This document shows, in pieces, positions 54,670 to 63,719 of a stretch of 64,000 nucleotides of DNA. The notes beneath the pieces are model-generated. The model had not been told where the DNA came from. It did not search any database and saw nothing but the letters and a program-made list of their open reading frames with translations. Source of the DNA: Cyclobacterium sp. SYSU L10401 (lineage in GTDB: Bacteria; Bacteroidota; Bacteroidia; Cytophagales; Cyclobacteriaceae); the NCBI RefSeq assembly GCF_010993705.1, contig NZ_WOFO01000005.1, positions 1-64,000 of the forward strand, given 5' to 3'. The translations under genes and the position numbers were made by a program. Positions within the stretch are counted from its first letter, which is position 1; each line of letters opens with the position of its first letter.

Positions 54670-54933
54670 ATGAAAACTAAAATGAAAAGTCTGCTTATCC
54701 TGATTGCCATTTGTGGCAGTTTTGCAATGGGAAGCGTAGAACAAGCCGCGCCTAAAGAAGGAGAAGTTTGGGCGGGTATTAGTTACCTGGCCGCACGAAG
54801 AGGCGCTTCGGCTGAAGCTGGATTGGCCATCAATGCCATTGGCCTGATAGATGCCGCCGCATGGGGCTTTGGTGTTGGTATGGTGGCTGGCCCTGCAGGA
54901 GGGATGATCGCAGGAGCCACTGCCGGTATGTAG
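54670..54933 (+). CDS. Bacteriocin-like small peptide with hydrophobic leader
   Basis: 87 residues. A hydrophobic N-terminus (MKTKMKSLLILIAICGSFAM) resembles a signal peptide. The rest is rich in Gly and Ala with GxxxG-type helix-packing motifs (GFGVGMVAGPAGGMIAGATA), as in class IIb and circular bacteriocins. It is immediately followed by a SpoIIM/DUF95-like gene, a protein family required for maturation in circular bacteriocin loci. No processing ABC transporter is in the window. A bacteriocin role is inference. Confidence 0.55.
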   Translation: MKTKMKSLLILIAICGSFAMGSVEQAAPKEGEVWAGISYLAARRGASAEAGLAINAIGLIDAAAWGFGVGMVAGPAGGMIAGATAGM

Positions 54934-54939
54934 TGAGCC

Positions 54940-55458
54940 ATGAATGCTAAACCCCTTACCCTATCAGCGGCCGCCGTCTACCTGACAGGGCTGCTGGTAG
55001 GGTATTTCATTGATTCCGATTTTGATTTGAGCCTACCGGAAGTCCAGCCATCGGTAGCAATGATGGCGGATTCCAAATCAAAGTTGTTCTGTTCCATTGC
55101 CGGAAACAATATATCAGTAGCCTTGATTAATATAGGTGGTGGTTTTTCCCTGGGTGCCATTTCCTTGCTGAATACTTTCTACAATGGTGTCGTATTGGGT
55201 TATACCCTATCTGTGGCAGGGGATAATTTTTCACTTGCCTTAATTATAAGACACCTGCTCCCCCATGCCATCGAAATCGCTGCCATCATTCTTTCGGGTT
55301 CACTGGGGTTTTACCTCGGACTATATCTACTTAAAAAATTCATCCTTGGAAGGAGTCATCAATTTGACTACCAAAAATTTTTGATCCTGTCAGCCACTAC
55401 CCTGGTCATCCTATTATTAGCCGCTGTTTTGGAAGTATATGTTAGTTTCTCCGGATGA
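54940..55458 (+). CDS. SpoIIM/DUF95-family membrane protein
   Basis: 172 residues with about four membrane helices. The family core is seen in AGNNISVALINIGGGFSLG, then SLLNTFYNGVVLGYTLSV and LPHAIEIAAIILSGSLG, the conserved N-N and H-E residues of the SpoIIM/DUF95 fold. It starts 7 bp after the bacteriocin-like gene. Members of this family act in circular bacteriocin production and immunity, and as SpoIIM in sporulation, which does not apply here. It overlaps the next gene by 4 bp. Confidence 0.75.
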   Translation: MNAKPLTLSAAAVYLTGLLVGYFIDSDFDLSLPEVQPSVAMMADSKSKLFCSIAGNNISVALINIGGGFSLGAISLLNTFYNGVVLGYTLSVAGDNFSLALIIRHLLPHAIEIAAIILSGSLGFYLGLYLLKKFILGRSHQFDYQKFLILSATTLVILLLAAVLEVYVSFSG

Positions 55459-56000
55459 GAAAATACCTGCCTTATATCGTTCTATTTACCCTTTCCGTCC
55501 TGTTTTACTGGATATCCAGCAGGTCTTATGCCCTTCAGTCCGGTGAACTGGAAAATATGGAACTGTTCCGATTGTTTCGGGGAATCAGCAACCTGATTGC
55601 CCTTTTTGTGCCTTTGATGCTTTTCGTATTCTACATGCTGACTTCCGGCCTCATGTTCACCTTGCTGGATGAAAAATTTAATTCCCAAAAGCTGTCCTTT
55701 GTGATTACTATATCATTCATCCCCATTATCCTCAACTGCCTGATTTACCTGTTGGTGTTGTATGGGATCGAAGAAAGCGGTACCCTTTCTGAAATCTTGA
55801 ATCAACCCTCCTTTATGGGATTGGGGCTGTCGGATATGGAGGAACTGAGTTATATTTTTTGGCTGGGGTTCTACTTGTTTTTTGCCATTATGTTATGGCA
55901 TGAGTTCGAACTGGGAATTGGAAAAGCCATTGCCATAAGTTGTACCCCTACATTATTGGTAGTACTCGGTAAATATTTTTTAAATCAGTTGCAATCTTAA
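55455..56000 (+). CDS. Multi-pass membrane protein (Yip1-like)
   Basis: 181 residues with five predicted membrane helices (for instance YLPYIVLFTLSVLFYWIS, IALFVPLMLFVFYMLTSGLM, FVITISFIPIILNCLIYLLV, YIFWLGFYLFFAIMLWHEF). The pattern fits Yip1-type integral membrane proteins. It overlaps the SpoIIM-like gene by 4 bp, so it is part of the same operon and could assist export or immunity. The family call is tentative. Confidence 0.6.
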   Translation: MRKYLPYIVLFTLSVLFYWISSRSYALQSGELENMELFRLFRGISNLIALFVPLMLFVFYMLTSGLMFTLLDEKFNSQKLSFVITISFIPIILNCLIYLLVLYGIEESGTLSEILNQPSFMGLGLSDMEELSYIFWLGFYLFFAIMLWHEFELGIGKAIAISCTPTLLVVLGKYFLNQLQS

Positions 56001-56228
56001 ATGCCATTGAAATAAAAAGTTGGGTAGAATTTTAAAAAAAAATGCAATCAGCCTTCTAGTAACTTATATTTTAAACTAGATTGGTAATTTAATCAAATCC
56101 TCTGGGCAGATCACTTTCCTCATGTAAGGTGTTCTCAATTTCATAAGTTTAAGATCCTTCTGGAAAAAGAGATTTTGGAAATTATTGAATTAAACAATTT
56201 TTTATTAACTTACTTTTTAACAATTTTA

Positions 56229-56987
56229 ATGGTAAACATGAATAACACAGGTCTAGATTTGATTGGATTAAAAGTTGGAGAAAAATTCTTCAATTTAAAT
56301 CAATTTGCTTTCCTTTTTTTAACAAATGATCTTACTAATGAAAATGTTGATAATTTCACAAAAGGTCAACCACTTGATAATACTCAAATTTTTTTGACAT
56401 CAAAGCAAATTTATTATTGGGCAATTGTATTGTCTAAAATAGTTGAAACTATCGGAGATAAAATTTCTGCTGAAGAATTAATTATTCAAACCGAAGAAGG
56501 CTTCAGGAAAGCAGTGGTTGATAATCAACAAAGAATAACCACATTTTACAATACTTTTGGAATTGAAAGTGAAAAAGAAATATTCACAATTATTTGTGAT
56601 AATTTGGCAGAAACTTTTGGATTGCCTCCTCTTTTCTTTGAATTTGAAGAGATTCAATTAGAGGCAAGTAAGACTTATAATGAGTTAGTCGAGGACGATT
56701 TAATTAAGGATCCTGTTGATTTACCAATTGGAGGCCCTTTTTCTATTATTGTGTTAGGCTTAATCCCAATTGGATTTAGTTATGTTACAGGAAAGGGGAA
56801 GGAGATAAAGTTGGAAATCAAGGCCTTGTTGTGGGAATTTGAAATGAAGAAAGAAAAGGAAAAGAGGGAATACCATTTTTTCTTAAAACTGCATAAGATT
56901 CTTAATGCCTTAAAAAAATTACCAGATTTATTTGAGGACAGTGAAAGAGAAAAAAATAATGAAGATGAGGACGATTTGCCAGCTTGA
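56229..56987 (+). CDS. Hypothetical protein, AT-rich
   Basis: 252 residues from the ATG at 56229 (a TTG at 56175 would add 18). An N-terminal region with LIGLKVGEKFFNLNQFAFLF, a central helical part, one hydrophobic stretch (GGPFSIIVLGLIPIGFSYVT), and a very charged tail (REKNNEDEDDL). It could be membrane-tethered near residues 180-200. AT content is higher than in the cluster upstream, a hint of separate origin. No family recognised. Confidence 0.55.
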   Translation: MVNMNNTGLDLIGLKVGEKFFNLNQFAFLFLTNDLTNENVDNFTKGQPLDNTQIFLTSKQIYYWAIVLSKIVETIGDKISAEELIIQTEEGFRKAVVDNQQRITTFYNTFGIESEKEIFTIICDNLAETFGLPPLFFEFEEIQLEASKTYNELVEDDLIKDPVDLPIGGPFSIIVLGLIPIGFSYVTGKGKEIKLEIKALLWEFEMKKEKEKREYHFFLKLHKILNALKKLPDLFEDSEREKNNEDEDDLPA

Positions 56988-57128
56988 AATGTCCTATTAT
57001 CCTTGAGCTGAAATATTTTAGATGTCACTTTATAAATGGGTGTAATTTTTTATCATTTTTCTAAAGGTTTATTATCTAAATTAATTGACAAAATTGAGAT
57101 CCCATCCAATAATTTTACAAATGAAGAC

Positions 57129-57782
57129 CTATATTAGGCCTTCATCTGCAAAACTAAGGTAGGAAGCATCGGTAAAGATCAAATGGTCCAGGACCGGTAT
57201 TTCCAGGCTTTTTCCGACTTCAATCAGCCGCTGCGTAAGCCTCTTGTCCGATTCGGAAGGGGTAAGATTTCCGGAAGGGTGATTATGCACCAGGATCAAT
57301 CCCGAGGCAAGGTAATCCAAGGCCTTCTTGAAGATCAACTTGGGATCCGCCAAGGTACCGTGCGTCCCTCCTGAACTGATCTTATGGAGTTTGACTACCT
57401 GGTTATTCCGGTTCAACAAAACGATGTAAAAATGCTCAACCACTTCATCGAAGAGATACGGTTTCATACAATTGTACACATCTTGTGAACAGTTGATTTT
57501 GATTCTTTTATCCGGTTGTTCAACCATCCTTCTTCTTCCCAGTTCAAAGGAAGTGACTAGTGCGGTGGCCCGGGTATACCCTATTCCGTCAATCTTCAAC
57601 CATTTTTCAAGGTCCCATTTGGCCAATTCGCCCAGTTTATGGTCTGCTCTGGCCAATATCTCCCTGGCTTTGTCCACCGGAATATTGGCAATGGCAGCGA
57701 TGATATGATAGTCTGTCATGGCGGATTTTCCCTGGTTGTAAAGCATCTCGGTGGGTTCTGATAATAAATTGAATCGTTTCAT
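57129..57782 (-). CDS. radC: RadC-family JAB/MPN domain protein
   Basis: 217 residues, the usual RadC length. The N-terminus has a helix-hairpin-helix (KIDGIGYTRATALVTSFELG, ~65-85), and the C-terminus the JAMM metal site LILVHNHPSGNLTPSESD (~162-180). FYIVLLNRNNQVVKLHKISS is the opening strand of the MPN domain. Its exact function in cells is unsettled. A hairpin overlaps the stop codon (57121-57144). Confidence 0.92.
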   Translation of the reverse strand: MKRFNLLSEPTEMLYNQGKSAMTDYHIIAAIANIPVDKAREILARADHKLGELAKWDLEKWLKIDGIGYTRATALVTSFELGRRRMVEQPDKRIKINCSQDVYNCMKPYLFDEVVEHFYIVLLNRNNQVVKLHKISSGGTHGTLADPKLIFKKALDYLASGLILVHNHPSGNLTPSESDKRLTQRLIEVGKSLEIPVLDHLIFTDASYLSFADEGLI

Positions 57783-58179
57783 AATGTACTTACCGACTTT
57801 AAAACTCCTGGCACTGGAGGGCTAAAGGAATGATAAGCCCATCCCATGGGGAGTTTTTCACTAAGCACAAGGAGGAACGGAATAAATCATCTCTGTCGGT
57901 CACCTCCTATTATGCCGTAGTTCCTTGGTATATCTCAGACAGTCAATTCGGATGCATGTGAAAAAATAGCCCATAAATTGGTGAGTCATTGATTTGGTCA
58001 ATTTATATGTATTGGACTAATCTATGGGTCAGATTTGATTTGAGACAAAAACTAAAAACTGAGGATTCAAAACACCGAAAAAAACCTCCCCTGTCATAAA
58101 CGAGGGGAGTATTAACCAGGGATAAATACCTATTCTAGGGCCTGCAGATAAAGTGTAAATTGGCTAAAGGATTGGTAAT
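57783..58179. other. Intergenic region with terminator-like hairpin
   Basis: About 400 bases. The only recognised element is the hairpin at 58086-58109. Right of it the dead IS1182-type transposase begins. Confidence 0.4.
58086..58109 (-). terminator. Terminator-like hairpin
   Basis: CTCCCCT (58086-58092) pairs with AGGGGAG (58103-58109) around a 10-base loop. Read on the minus strand it is followed by a run of Ts. Confidence 0.55.
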
Positions 58180-59762
58180 ATGAAGGATTTTTCGGAAAGT
58201 AATGGGGTACGAGTGCAAGTAATTATGCGAAAGACCCTCGAAAGGCGTGCACCGCGCAGTGAATATACCAGCCCCAGACAGCTTTCTCTCAGCTGGTTTG
58301 AGACTCCTTTTTACAATTTGCTTGATCCCAACAACCGCTGCGTATTTCTTTGTACGCAGATTCCAGGGGATAATCTGGTAAGCCTTTTCTACAGGCATAA
58401 CCCCGCAAAACAGAGTAGTAGACCTGCGTTAAACCTCAGGGTATTGATAGGATCTTTGATCATCAAGCATATTCTTAATCTTGATGACTGGCAAGCGGTC
58501 GCCCAAATTACGGAAAACATGTAACTCCAATACTTTTTGGGCGACTGTTCCTATTTCAAAGTAGCTCCCTTCGACGCATCATTGTTTGTCGACATCAGAA
58601 AGCGTCTCGGACAGGTGCTCATCGGGGAGATGAATGAAAGGATTCAGGATTTTCCATAGAAAGGGACGTCAAAAGGAAGGAAAAGAAAGGTAAGGGAGGA
58701 AAGAACAAATGCGGAGGCCCTCCCGACGGGGAGACGCAAATCAAGTGGGAGCTTATCTATGATTCGACAGTCTGCCCACAGAATATCGCTTATCCTACCG
58801 GTCACGGGCTGCTAAATAAAGCCTGGGAGATCACCGAAGAGCTCATAGATGTTCTTCACGGGAAACAGCCGCTGGGAAAAAAGCCGATGACTTATGGGGA
58901 AACTGCCAGGAAAGCCTTCCTAAAGGTAGCCCAGAATAAGAACCCATCGAAAAAAACAATCCGAAAAGGGATAAAGTCAAAGCTCCAATACCTAAGGAGA
59001 AACTTCAAAACAATTGAAAAACAGCTGGACCGATTTGAGGATTTTCCGCTCGATCATAAACCCCAGCGGAAGTATTAGATCATTTGGACGCTATACAGCC
59101 AGCAGTTGATGATGTTTGAAAGCAGGAGCCATCAGGTGGACGATCGGATAGTCAGTATCCACGAACCCCATGCGCGTCCTATCGTGCGGGGAAAAGCGGG
59201 GGCAAAAACCGAGTGCGGGGCCAAGATCCATATTAGTATAGTGGACGGTTATTCATTTCTGGACACGGTATCCTAGGACGCTTTCAACGAAGGAAGGCAC
59301 CTCAGCGATTATGTGGAAAGGTACAGGGAAAGGTTCGGGTTCTATTCGGCCCTGGTTCTGCCGGACAAACTGTACTGCAGCCGAGAGAAACGGAAATGGC
59401 TGAAGGAAAAGGGAATCAAGCTGGCGGCCAAACCCTTGGGCAGACCATCGGTGAAGGTACTGGAAAACTACGTAAGTTCCGGCAAGAGGAACCCGGAAGA
59501 AGGGAAGTTCGGGCAGGCAAAGAACGGCTTCGGGATAAATCAAATCAGAGCCCGGCTCAGAACTACCAGCCAATCGTGGATCGCCTCCATTATATTAGTG
59601 CTAAACCTGGTCAAATTGGCCGGGGACGCACTCCCATGGCTGAGTTTTTCAGCATGGCAACACCTTAAATCCGTACTTACGCAGGCCTTAGAGTCCGTTT
59701 TGAGACCTCGGGAACCAAAAAACCAGCTCAGATTACCTTCTGGGGTGGTTCTCGAACATTGA
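58180..59762 (+). pseudogene. IS1182-type (IS5-like) transposase pseudogene
   Basis: Fragments in different frames line up with one transposase. 58180-58521 holds the DUF772-type start (SSRPALNLRVLIGSLIIKHI) and is ended by a TAA where a Tyr codon would continue into LQYFLGDCSYF. Middle pieces are out of frame (58887-59078). FESRSHQVDDRIVSIHEPHA then RPIVRGKAGAKTECGAKIHI follow near 59115-59250, and RFGFYSALVLPDKLYCSREK and PLGRPSVKVLENYVSSGKRN near 59313-59480. Several stops and at least two frameshifts make it inactive. Inverted repeats were not identified. Confidence 0.85.
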
Positions 59763-59904
59763 ACTGGTTGAGTTTTTCAGCAAGCCCCAAATAAGACTTC
59801 AGGTAGCTAAACAAGAAATTATTGTAAAATCATTAAGTTTTTTATAAAATAGTTGGGTTTATATTTGAAAATAAAGTAAATTCAACTAACAAATTTTAAA
59901 TCAT

Positions 59905-60336
59905 ATGGTCAAAGGAAAGTCAGAACACATAAAAAGTTGGAAATTAATCACATTTGAAGATGCTCATATACAAGGTTCAGGAGATAGTTTTTACAGTTCT
60001 TTAATTGTAGATGGGATATCTCCTTATCTAAACCTCGAAGTTGATCTCATTCCTTTGGTGTATTCAAAAACTCCTGAATATTGGGGAATAGAGGTTGTCG
60101 GATGTTTAAGAAAGTACGCTCTGCCCGGAATACTCCCCTTTGAGAAGGTTTTAACGCTTGATTTTCCTATTGGTACTAAAGGGATTGAGATCATTGGAGC
60201 AAATGGACAGGTTGAAAGAATTGATTGTTCATTTGAAGTAAGATTCAATCCGGATGGTGGAGATAAGGTTCTTATTGTCAGTGATAGGCAAATTTCAATC
60301 AAAAACAAAAAAGATACGGACGGGGATAAAAAGTAA
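59905..60336 (+). CDS. Hypothetical protein, first gene of a biosynthetic operon
   Basis: 143 residues, soluble, beginning MVKGKSEHIKSWKLITFEDA and strand-rich to the end (FEVRFNPDGGDKVLIVSDRQ), with a charged tail. No family recognised. A TATATTTG -7-like box lies at 59860-59867, 38 bp upstream of the ATG, a reasonable operon promoter. It is followed by a cupin/JmjC-like gene, so a small partner or substrate role for the modifying enzymes is possible but unproven. Confidence 0.6.
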   Translation: MVKGKSEHIKSWKLITFEDAHIQGSGDSFYSSLIVDGISPYLNLEVDLIPLVYSKTPEYWGIEVVGCLRKYALPGILPFEKVLTLDFPIGTKGIEIIGANGQVERIDCSFEVRFNPDGGDKVLIVSDRQISIKNKKDTDGDKK

Positions 60337-60352
60337 ATTTGGGCATTCAATT

Positions 60353-60886
60353 TTGAAGGAAACAGACTTTGACCTAGATGTAAGGAATCTGGTCCCATAT
60401 ATTGAGAATATTGATTTGGACTATGTATTCCAAAGATGTAGAGATATCAATAAGGATCAGCTTCGTTTGGTAAAAAATGGAAGGATTTTAGAATATAAGT
60501 TACAAGACCTGAACCTCACTTGGATTACAAATCATAAAGTAACCATAGTATTAGATGCTATTGATACTGAAGACACTGTTCTTTGTAAATTGAGGGCTCT
60601 GTTAGAAAATTTACTAGAAAGGACGGTACACTTAAACTTGTATTTTACACCTCCCAACTGCCAAGGTTTTAGCGTTCATAGTGATCAGCATGACGTTTTG
60701 ATTGTTCAGCTTTCTGGGGAAAAGTATTGGTGCATTTATCCTAAAGACATTGAAAGCGGATCATTTGATCAATCATTTCCTTTTCGACTGAAAAAATATG
60801 AGTTCCTCAGAATTAGCAAATCAGTAATACATGGGGCGTTCACAAAAGCAGAACATTCCCTACATCTAACAATTGGAATACATTGA
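60353..60886 (+). CDS. Cupin/JmjC-like (Fe(II)/2-oxoglutarate oxygenase-type) protein
   Basis: The key motif is GFSVHSDQHDVLIVQLSGEK then YWCIYP: His-Ser-Asp is the HxD metal pair, as in JmjC/cupin-4 ribosomal oxygenases, and VIHGAFTKAEHSLHLTIGIH supplies the later His. I took the TTG at 60353, which gives ~177 residues and avoids deep overlap; an ATG at 60254 would overlap the upstream gene by 83 bp. It should hydroxylate a protein or peptide side chain. It overlaps the PP-loop gene by 4 bases (TTGA), so they are coupled. Confidence 0.65.
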   Translation: MKETDFDLDVRNLVPYIENIDLDYVFQRCRDINKDQLRLVKNGRILEYKLQDLNLTWITNHKVTIVLDAIDTEDTVLCKLRALLENLLERTVHLNLYFTPPNCQGFSVHSDQHDVLIVQLSGEKYWCIYPKDIESGSFDQSFPFRLKKYEFLRISKSVIHGAFTKAEHSLHLTIGIH

Positions 60887-61347
60887 GTGCAAGAAAATCA
60901 CTAAATAAAACTTCTATACTAGTCTGTTTTTCTGGTGGTGTGGATTCTGTTTTAATGCTTTCAAAAGCATTACAAGAGTTTGAGGTAGTAGAATGTCTAA
61001 CTATTTCATATCCTGAAAGGTCGTTTAATGAAATTGAAATTCTTGAGGAGTTTCGATATAAATATCCGCTGAGATGGATCGAAGTAAATTTAGTAGTCGA
61101 ACCCACTTACCAAACAATGCTCTCTTTAGCCATTGATATTTGCGCAGAGCGAGGCATTGACAATATTGGGATAGGAGTAATTAAAGATGATTTGAAGTCT
61201 AGTTACGGACAAGTCTATACAGGAACTAAAGAGTTTTTTAGACAAATCATTAAGGTGTCCAGGTTGGAAAAGCAAAAAAAGATTGAATTATGGCTGCCAT
61301 TGCTTAATTACACGAAAGAAGATGTTCTGAGAGAGACCAATAATTAA
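60883..61347 (+). CDS. PP-loop ATP pyrophosphatase (QueC-like), short
   Basis: 154 residues. ILVCFSGGVDSVLMLSKAL (~12-30) is the SGGxDS PP-loop, followed by CLTISYPERSFNEIEILEEF and a C-terminal LPLLNYTKEDVLRETNN. It is shorter than QueC (~220 aa) and has no C-terminal zinc cluster, so it may adenylate some other carboxylate or amide. The start is TTG at 60883, in the TTGA overlap with the gene before, which is unusual and should be seen as provisional. It lies 12 bp from the glycosyltransferase gene. Confidence 0.65.
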   Translation: MSARKSLNKTSILVCFSGGVDSVLMLSKALQEFEVVECLTISYPERSFNEIEILEEFRYKYPLRWIEVNLVVEPTYQTMLSLAIDICAERGIDNIGIGVIKDDLKSSYGQVYTGTKEFFRQIIKVSRLEKQKKIELWLPLLNYTKEDVLRETNN

Positions 61348-61359
61348 AATCAATAATGA

Positions 61360-62322
61360 ATGACCTTAGATGCAATTGTCATTATATCGAATGGAGATTC
61401 TGTTAAGTGCAATAATCAATTATCTACTTTACCATCAACTTTACGTAATTCTTCTCGGATTGTAATAGTGAACGATGGCAGTAGCTCAATCGAAATCAAT
61501 AAATCCATTGACCTGTTTGATTTGACTATTGTAAATGATGAATTATGGGAATTACTTAGGGAGCAGAACTTAGATTTTTTGCCAGATTGTTCTAAAAAAC
61601 TGAGAATAGGTACTGGAACGTGGAATACACCTGTTGCAAGAAGTGTTGCTCAATTAATTTGTAAAATATTTCAATTAGAGAAAATACTTTTTCTTGACGA
61701 TGATTACATATTTAAAGGTGAAGAAAAGAACCTATTAGAGCTCATCTCCTCTGGTTTGTCAAGAAATATTCCGACTCTTCTACTTTCCAATGGCCATTTG
61801 GACAACTCATCCTTGAAGAGGTTCAAAAATAAAATTTCTAAAGTACCAAATAAATATGATGATTATTATGATGGAATAGGAGGCTCAATCTTAATACCCA
61901 AATTTAATAAGCCTTTCTATTTTCCAAAACTCTATGGCGAAGATATTTTTTGGATACACTCCTTCGAAGACTTTTTTGCATCAAAATCGAGTTTCTACCA
62001 TAATTCAACAAAAACTGACTTCTCTAGAATGTTATTTGAGGAGACCGACATAGTCTGCTTCCATGTATTTGATTTTTACTCGAATCATCATGACTTATCA
62101 TCGCTACCTTTAATAGGTATTAGACGCGATATTAAACGCATTCTTGCATATCGTTTATCCAAATTATCAAGTGTAGCACAAAACGTATCTGCTACAATTG
62201 ATAAAGAATTTTTGGAAACCTGTAAAACAAACTTGAATGGACAAAATATCGATGATCTGGCTCATAAAGTAATCACCGAATTGACCAACAATAAAGAATG
62301 GAATGAGTTTTTTTCTAACTAG
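61360..62322 (+). CDS. Glycosyltransferase family 2-like protein
   Basis: 320 residues. SSRIVIVNDGSSSIEINKS (~32) resembles the nucleotide-sugar binding strand, LEKILFLDDDYIFKGEEK (~107) the DxD-like metal motif, and GGSILIP with YGEDIFWIHSF (~180) a later acceptor-site acidic motif. No membrane span, so it acts in the cytoplasm. It overlaps the PIG-L gene by 20 bp. The acceptor is unknown. The family call is moderate, since overall similarity is weak. Confidence 0.65.
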   Translation: MTLDAIVIISNGDSVKCNNQLSTLPSTLRNSSRIVIVNDGSSSIEINKSIDLFDLTIVNDELWELLREQNLDFLPDCSKKLRIGTGTWNTPVARSVAQLICKIFQLEKILFLDDDYIFKGEEKNLLELISSGLSRNIPTLLLSNGHLDNSSLKRFKNKISKVPNKYDDYYDGIGGSILIPKFNKPFYFPKLYGEDIFWIHSFEDFFASKSSFYHNSTKTDFSRMLFEETDIVCFHVFDFYSNHHDLSSLPLIGIRRDIKRILAYRLSKLSSVAQNVSATIDKEFLETCKTNLNGQNIDDLAHKVITELTNNKEWNEFFSN

Positions 62323-62950
62323 CAATAAGATTTTGATTCTTTCTCCTCATATAGATGATGCGTGTCTATCAGCAGGTGGTTTTATTTCCAGATTCAGTAA
62401 AGAAAAGGATATCCATATATTAAATATTTTCTCAAAAAGCTCCTTTACACATTTCGGTGTAAATGAATTATCCTTAAACACCAGAATTAGAAAAAGGGAA
62501 GAAAAAAATGCTTATCGCCAATTAAAAGTTAACATTTACTTAACAGAAATAGAGGATTGGTTCACATCGGATTTATTGAAAGTTGAAAGAGATCCGATTC
62601 TTATCAAGAATAAGATTATCGACTTTATTCAAAATTTGAAACCGGACACTATTCTCTTACCTTCCGATATGTCCTGTGATGATCCAGATCATCAATTTGT
62701 GCATTCAATAAAGGATCTTATTTATCCCTTAGCCAAAATCTACTTGTATAACAATCAGCCATACCTATCAAAAGTAGAACAAGGTTTGTACAAAATGACA
62801 GGGTACAAAAAAACAATCAAAGTATTGTATGATTTCAGTGTGAAGAGAAATATGTTGCTTGCTTACAAGACTCAATTGCTAAAAAATGAAATAGACGGAG
62901 TGATTCAATTTGACAAGAATAATGGGGGGGAATTATTCTATGAAGTTTAA
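62303..62950 (+). CDS. PIG-L/LmbE-family deacetylase
   Basis: 215 residues. ILILSPHIDDACLSAGGFIS (~11-30) is the PHxDD zinc motif, with Ala where Glu usually stands, and DDPDHQFVHSIKDL (~130) carries the HxxxH-type second site. Members remove acetyl groups from N-acetyl sugars. It overlaps both neighbours (20 bp before, 11 bp after with the start used there). The missing Glu may lower activity or be a variant of the family. Confidence 0.82.
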   Translation: MSFFLTSNKILILSPHIDDACLSAGGFISRFSKEKDIHILNIFSKSSFTHFGVNELSLNTRIRKREEKNAYRQLKVNIYLTEIEDWFTSDLLKVERDPILIKNKIIDFIQNLKPDTILLPSDMSCDDPDHQFVHSIKDLIYPLAKIYLYNNQPYLSKVEQGLYKMTGYKKTIKVLYDFSVKRNMLLAYKTQLLKNEIDGVIQFDKNNGGELFYEV

Positions 62951-63719
62951 GGATCGACACAAAAATGTTTCAAGATATTTCACCAACGTGGATGATTACA
63001 TGAGTTTATACTATTGTAACGACTGTGAGAATTCTGAAGTCTTAAGTTTGAAGAGCAAGATGCACAGATCACCATTCTCTTTAAGAAAAAGAAAAAATAA
63101 AACGGCTATAGGTGATATTGACATCTTGGATGAAGTATTGATATCTGACTGTTATCACCTGAATGATTTGAAATTTGATAATGAGATTAATGTACTTGAT
63201 ATCGGAGCTAATATAGGTGCCTTTGCCTGGTCTATACAATCAATTTTTGATATTGCTAATCTTATTTGTATAGAGCCTGACGAATCGTTCGATTATTTAG
63301 TTGAAAATTCCAAGCCGAAGCAGGTAGAAAAAGTATTTTGCTTAAAAGGCGCTTGTGGTTTTAAGAAACACGGTTACTACACTGCGAATATAAATAATTC
63401 AGGGGGAGGTAAATGTTCTAGCATTTACACCTTTGGCGCAGAAAAGGTAAAAAGCATAAATCTTAAAAAGGTACTTCAACATCTAAAAATAAATGATTTG
63501 CATGTGGTTAAAATTGACACCGAAGGCATGGAAGTCCCAATTTTGCTTGAGTTGCTGAATATTGACTTACGTATAAGAAATGTCTTAATTGAAACACATT
63601 CTGACGAGGAACATGAACTGGTATTATCCTTGATCAAAAAATTTGGTCATAAAGAAATATATTTGTTAAATGAGGTAAAAAGCTCTGAAGGTCATTTTAG
63701 AATTCTACATTCTCGGTAA
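62940..63719 (+). CDS. FkbM-family methyltransferase
   Basis: From the ATG at 62940 the protein has 259 residues (an ATG at 62910 lies within the PIG-L gene). VLDIGANIGAFAWSI (~86) is SAM motif I, LICIEPDESFDYL motif II and HVVKIDTEGMEVPILLELL the FkbM signature (~195). It methylates a hydroxyl, often on sugars or polyketides. It is the last gene of this plus-strand operon before a convergent gene. Confidence 0.85.
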   Translation: MKFKDRHKNVSRYFTNVDDYMSLYYCNDCENSEVLSLKSKMHRSPFSLRKRKNKTAIGDIDILDEVLISDCYHLNDLKFDNEINVLDIGANIGAFAWSIQSIFDIANLICIEPDESFDYLVENSKPKQVEKVFCLKGACGFKKHGYYTANINNSGGGKCSSIYTFGAEKVKSINLKKVLQHLKINDLHVVKIDTEGMEVPILLELLNIDLRIRNVLIETHSDEEHELVLSLIKKFGHKEIYLLNEVKSSEGHFRILHSR

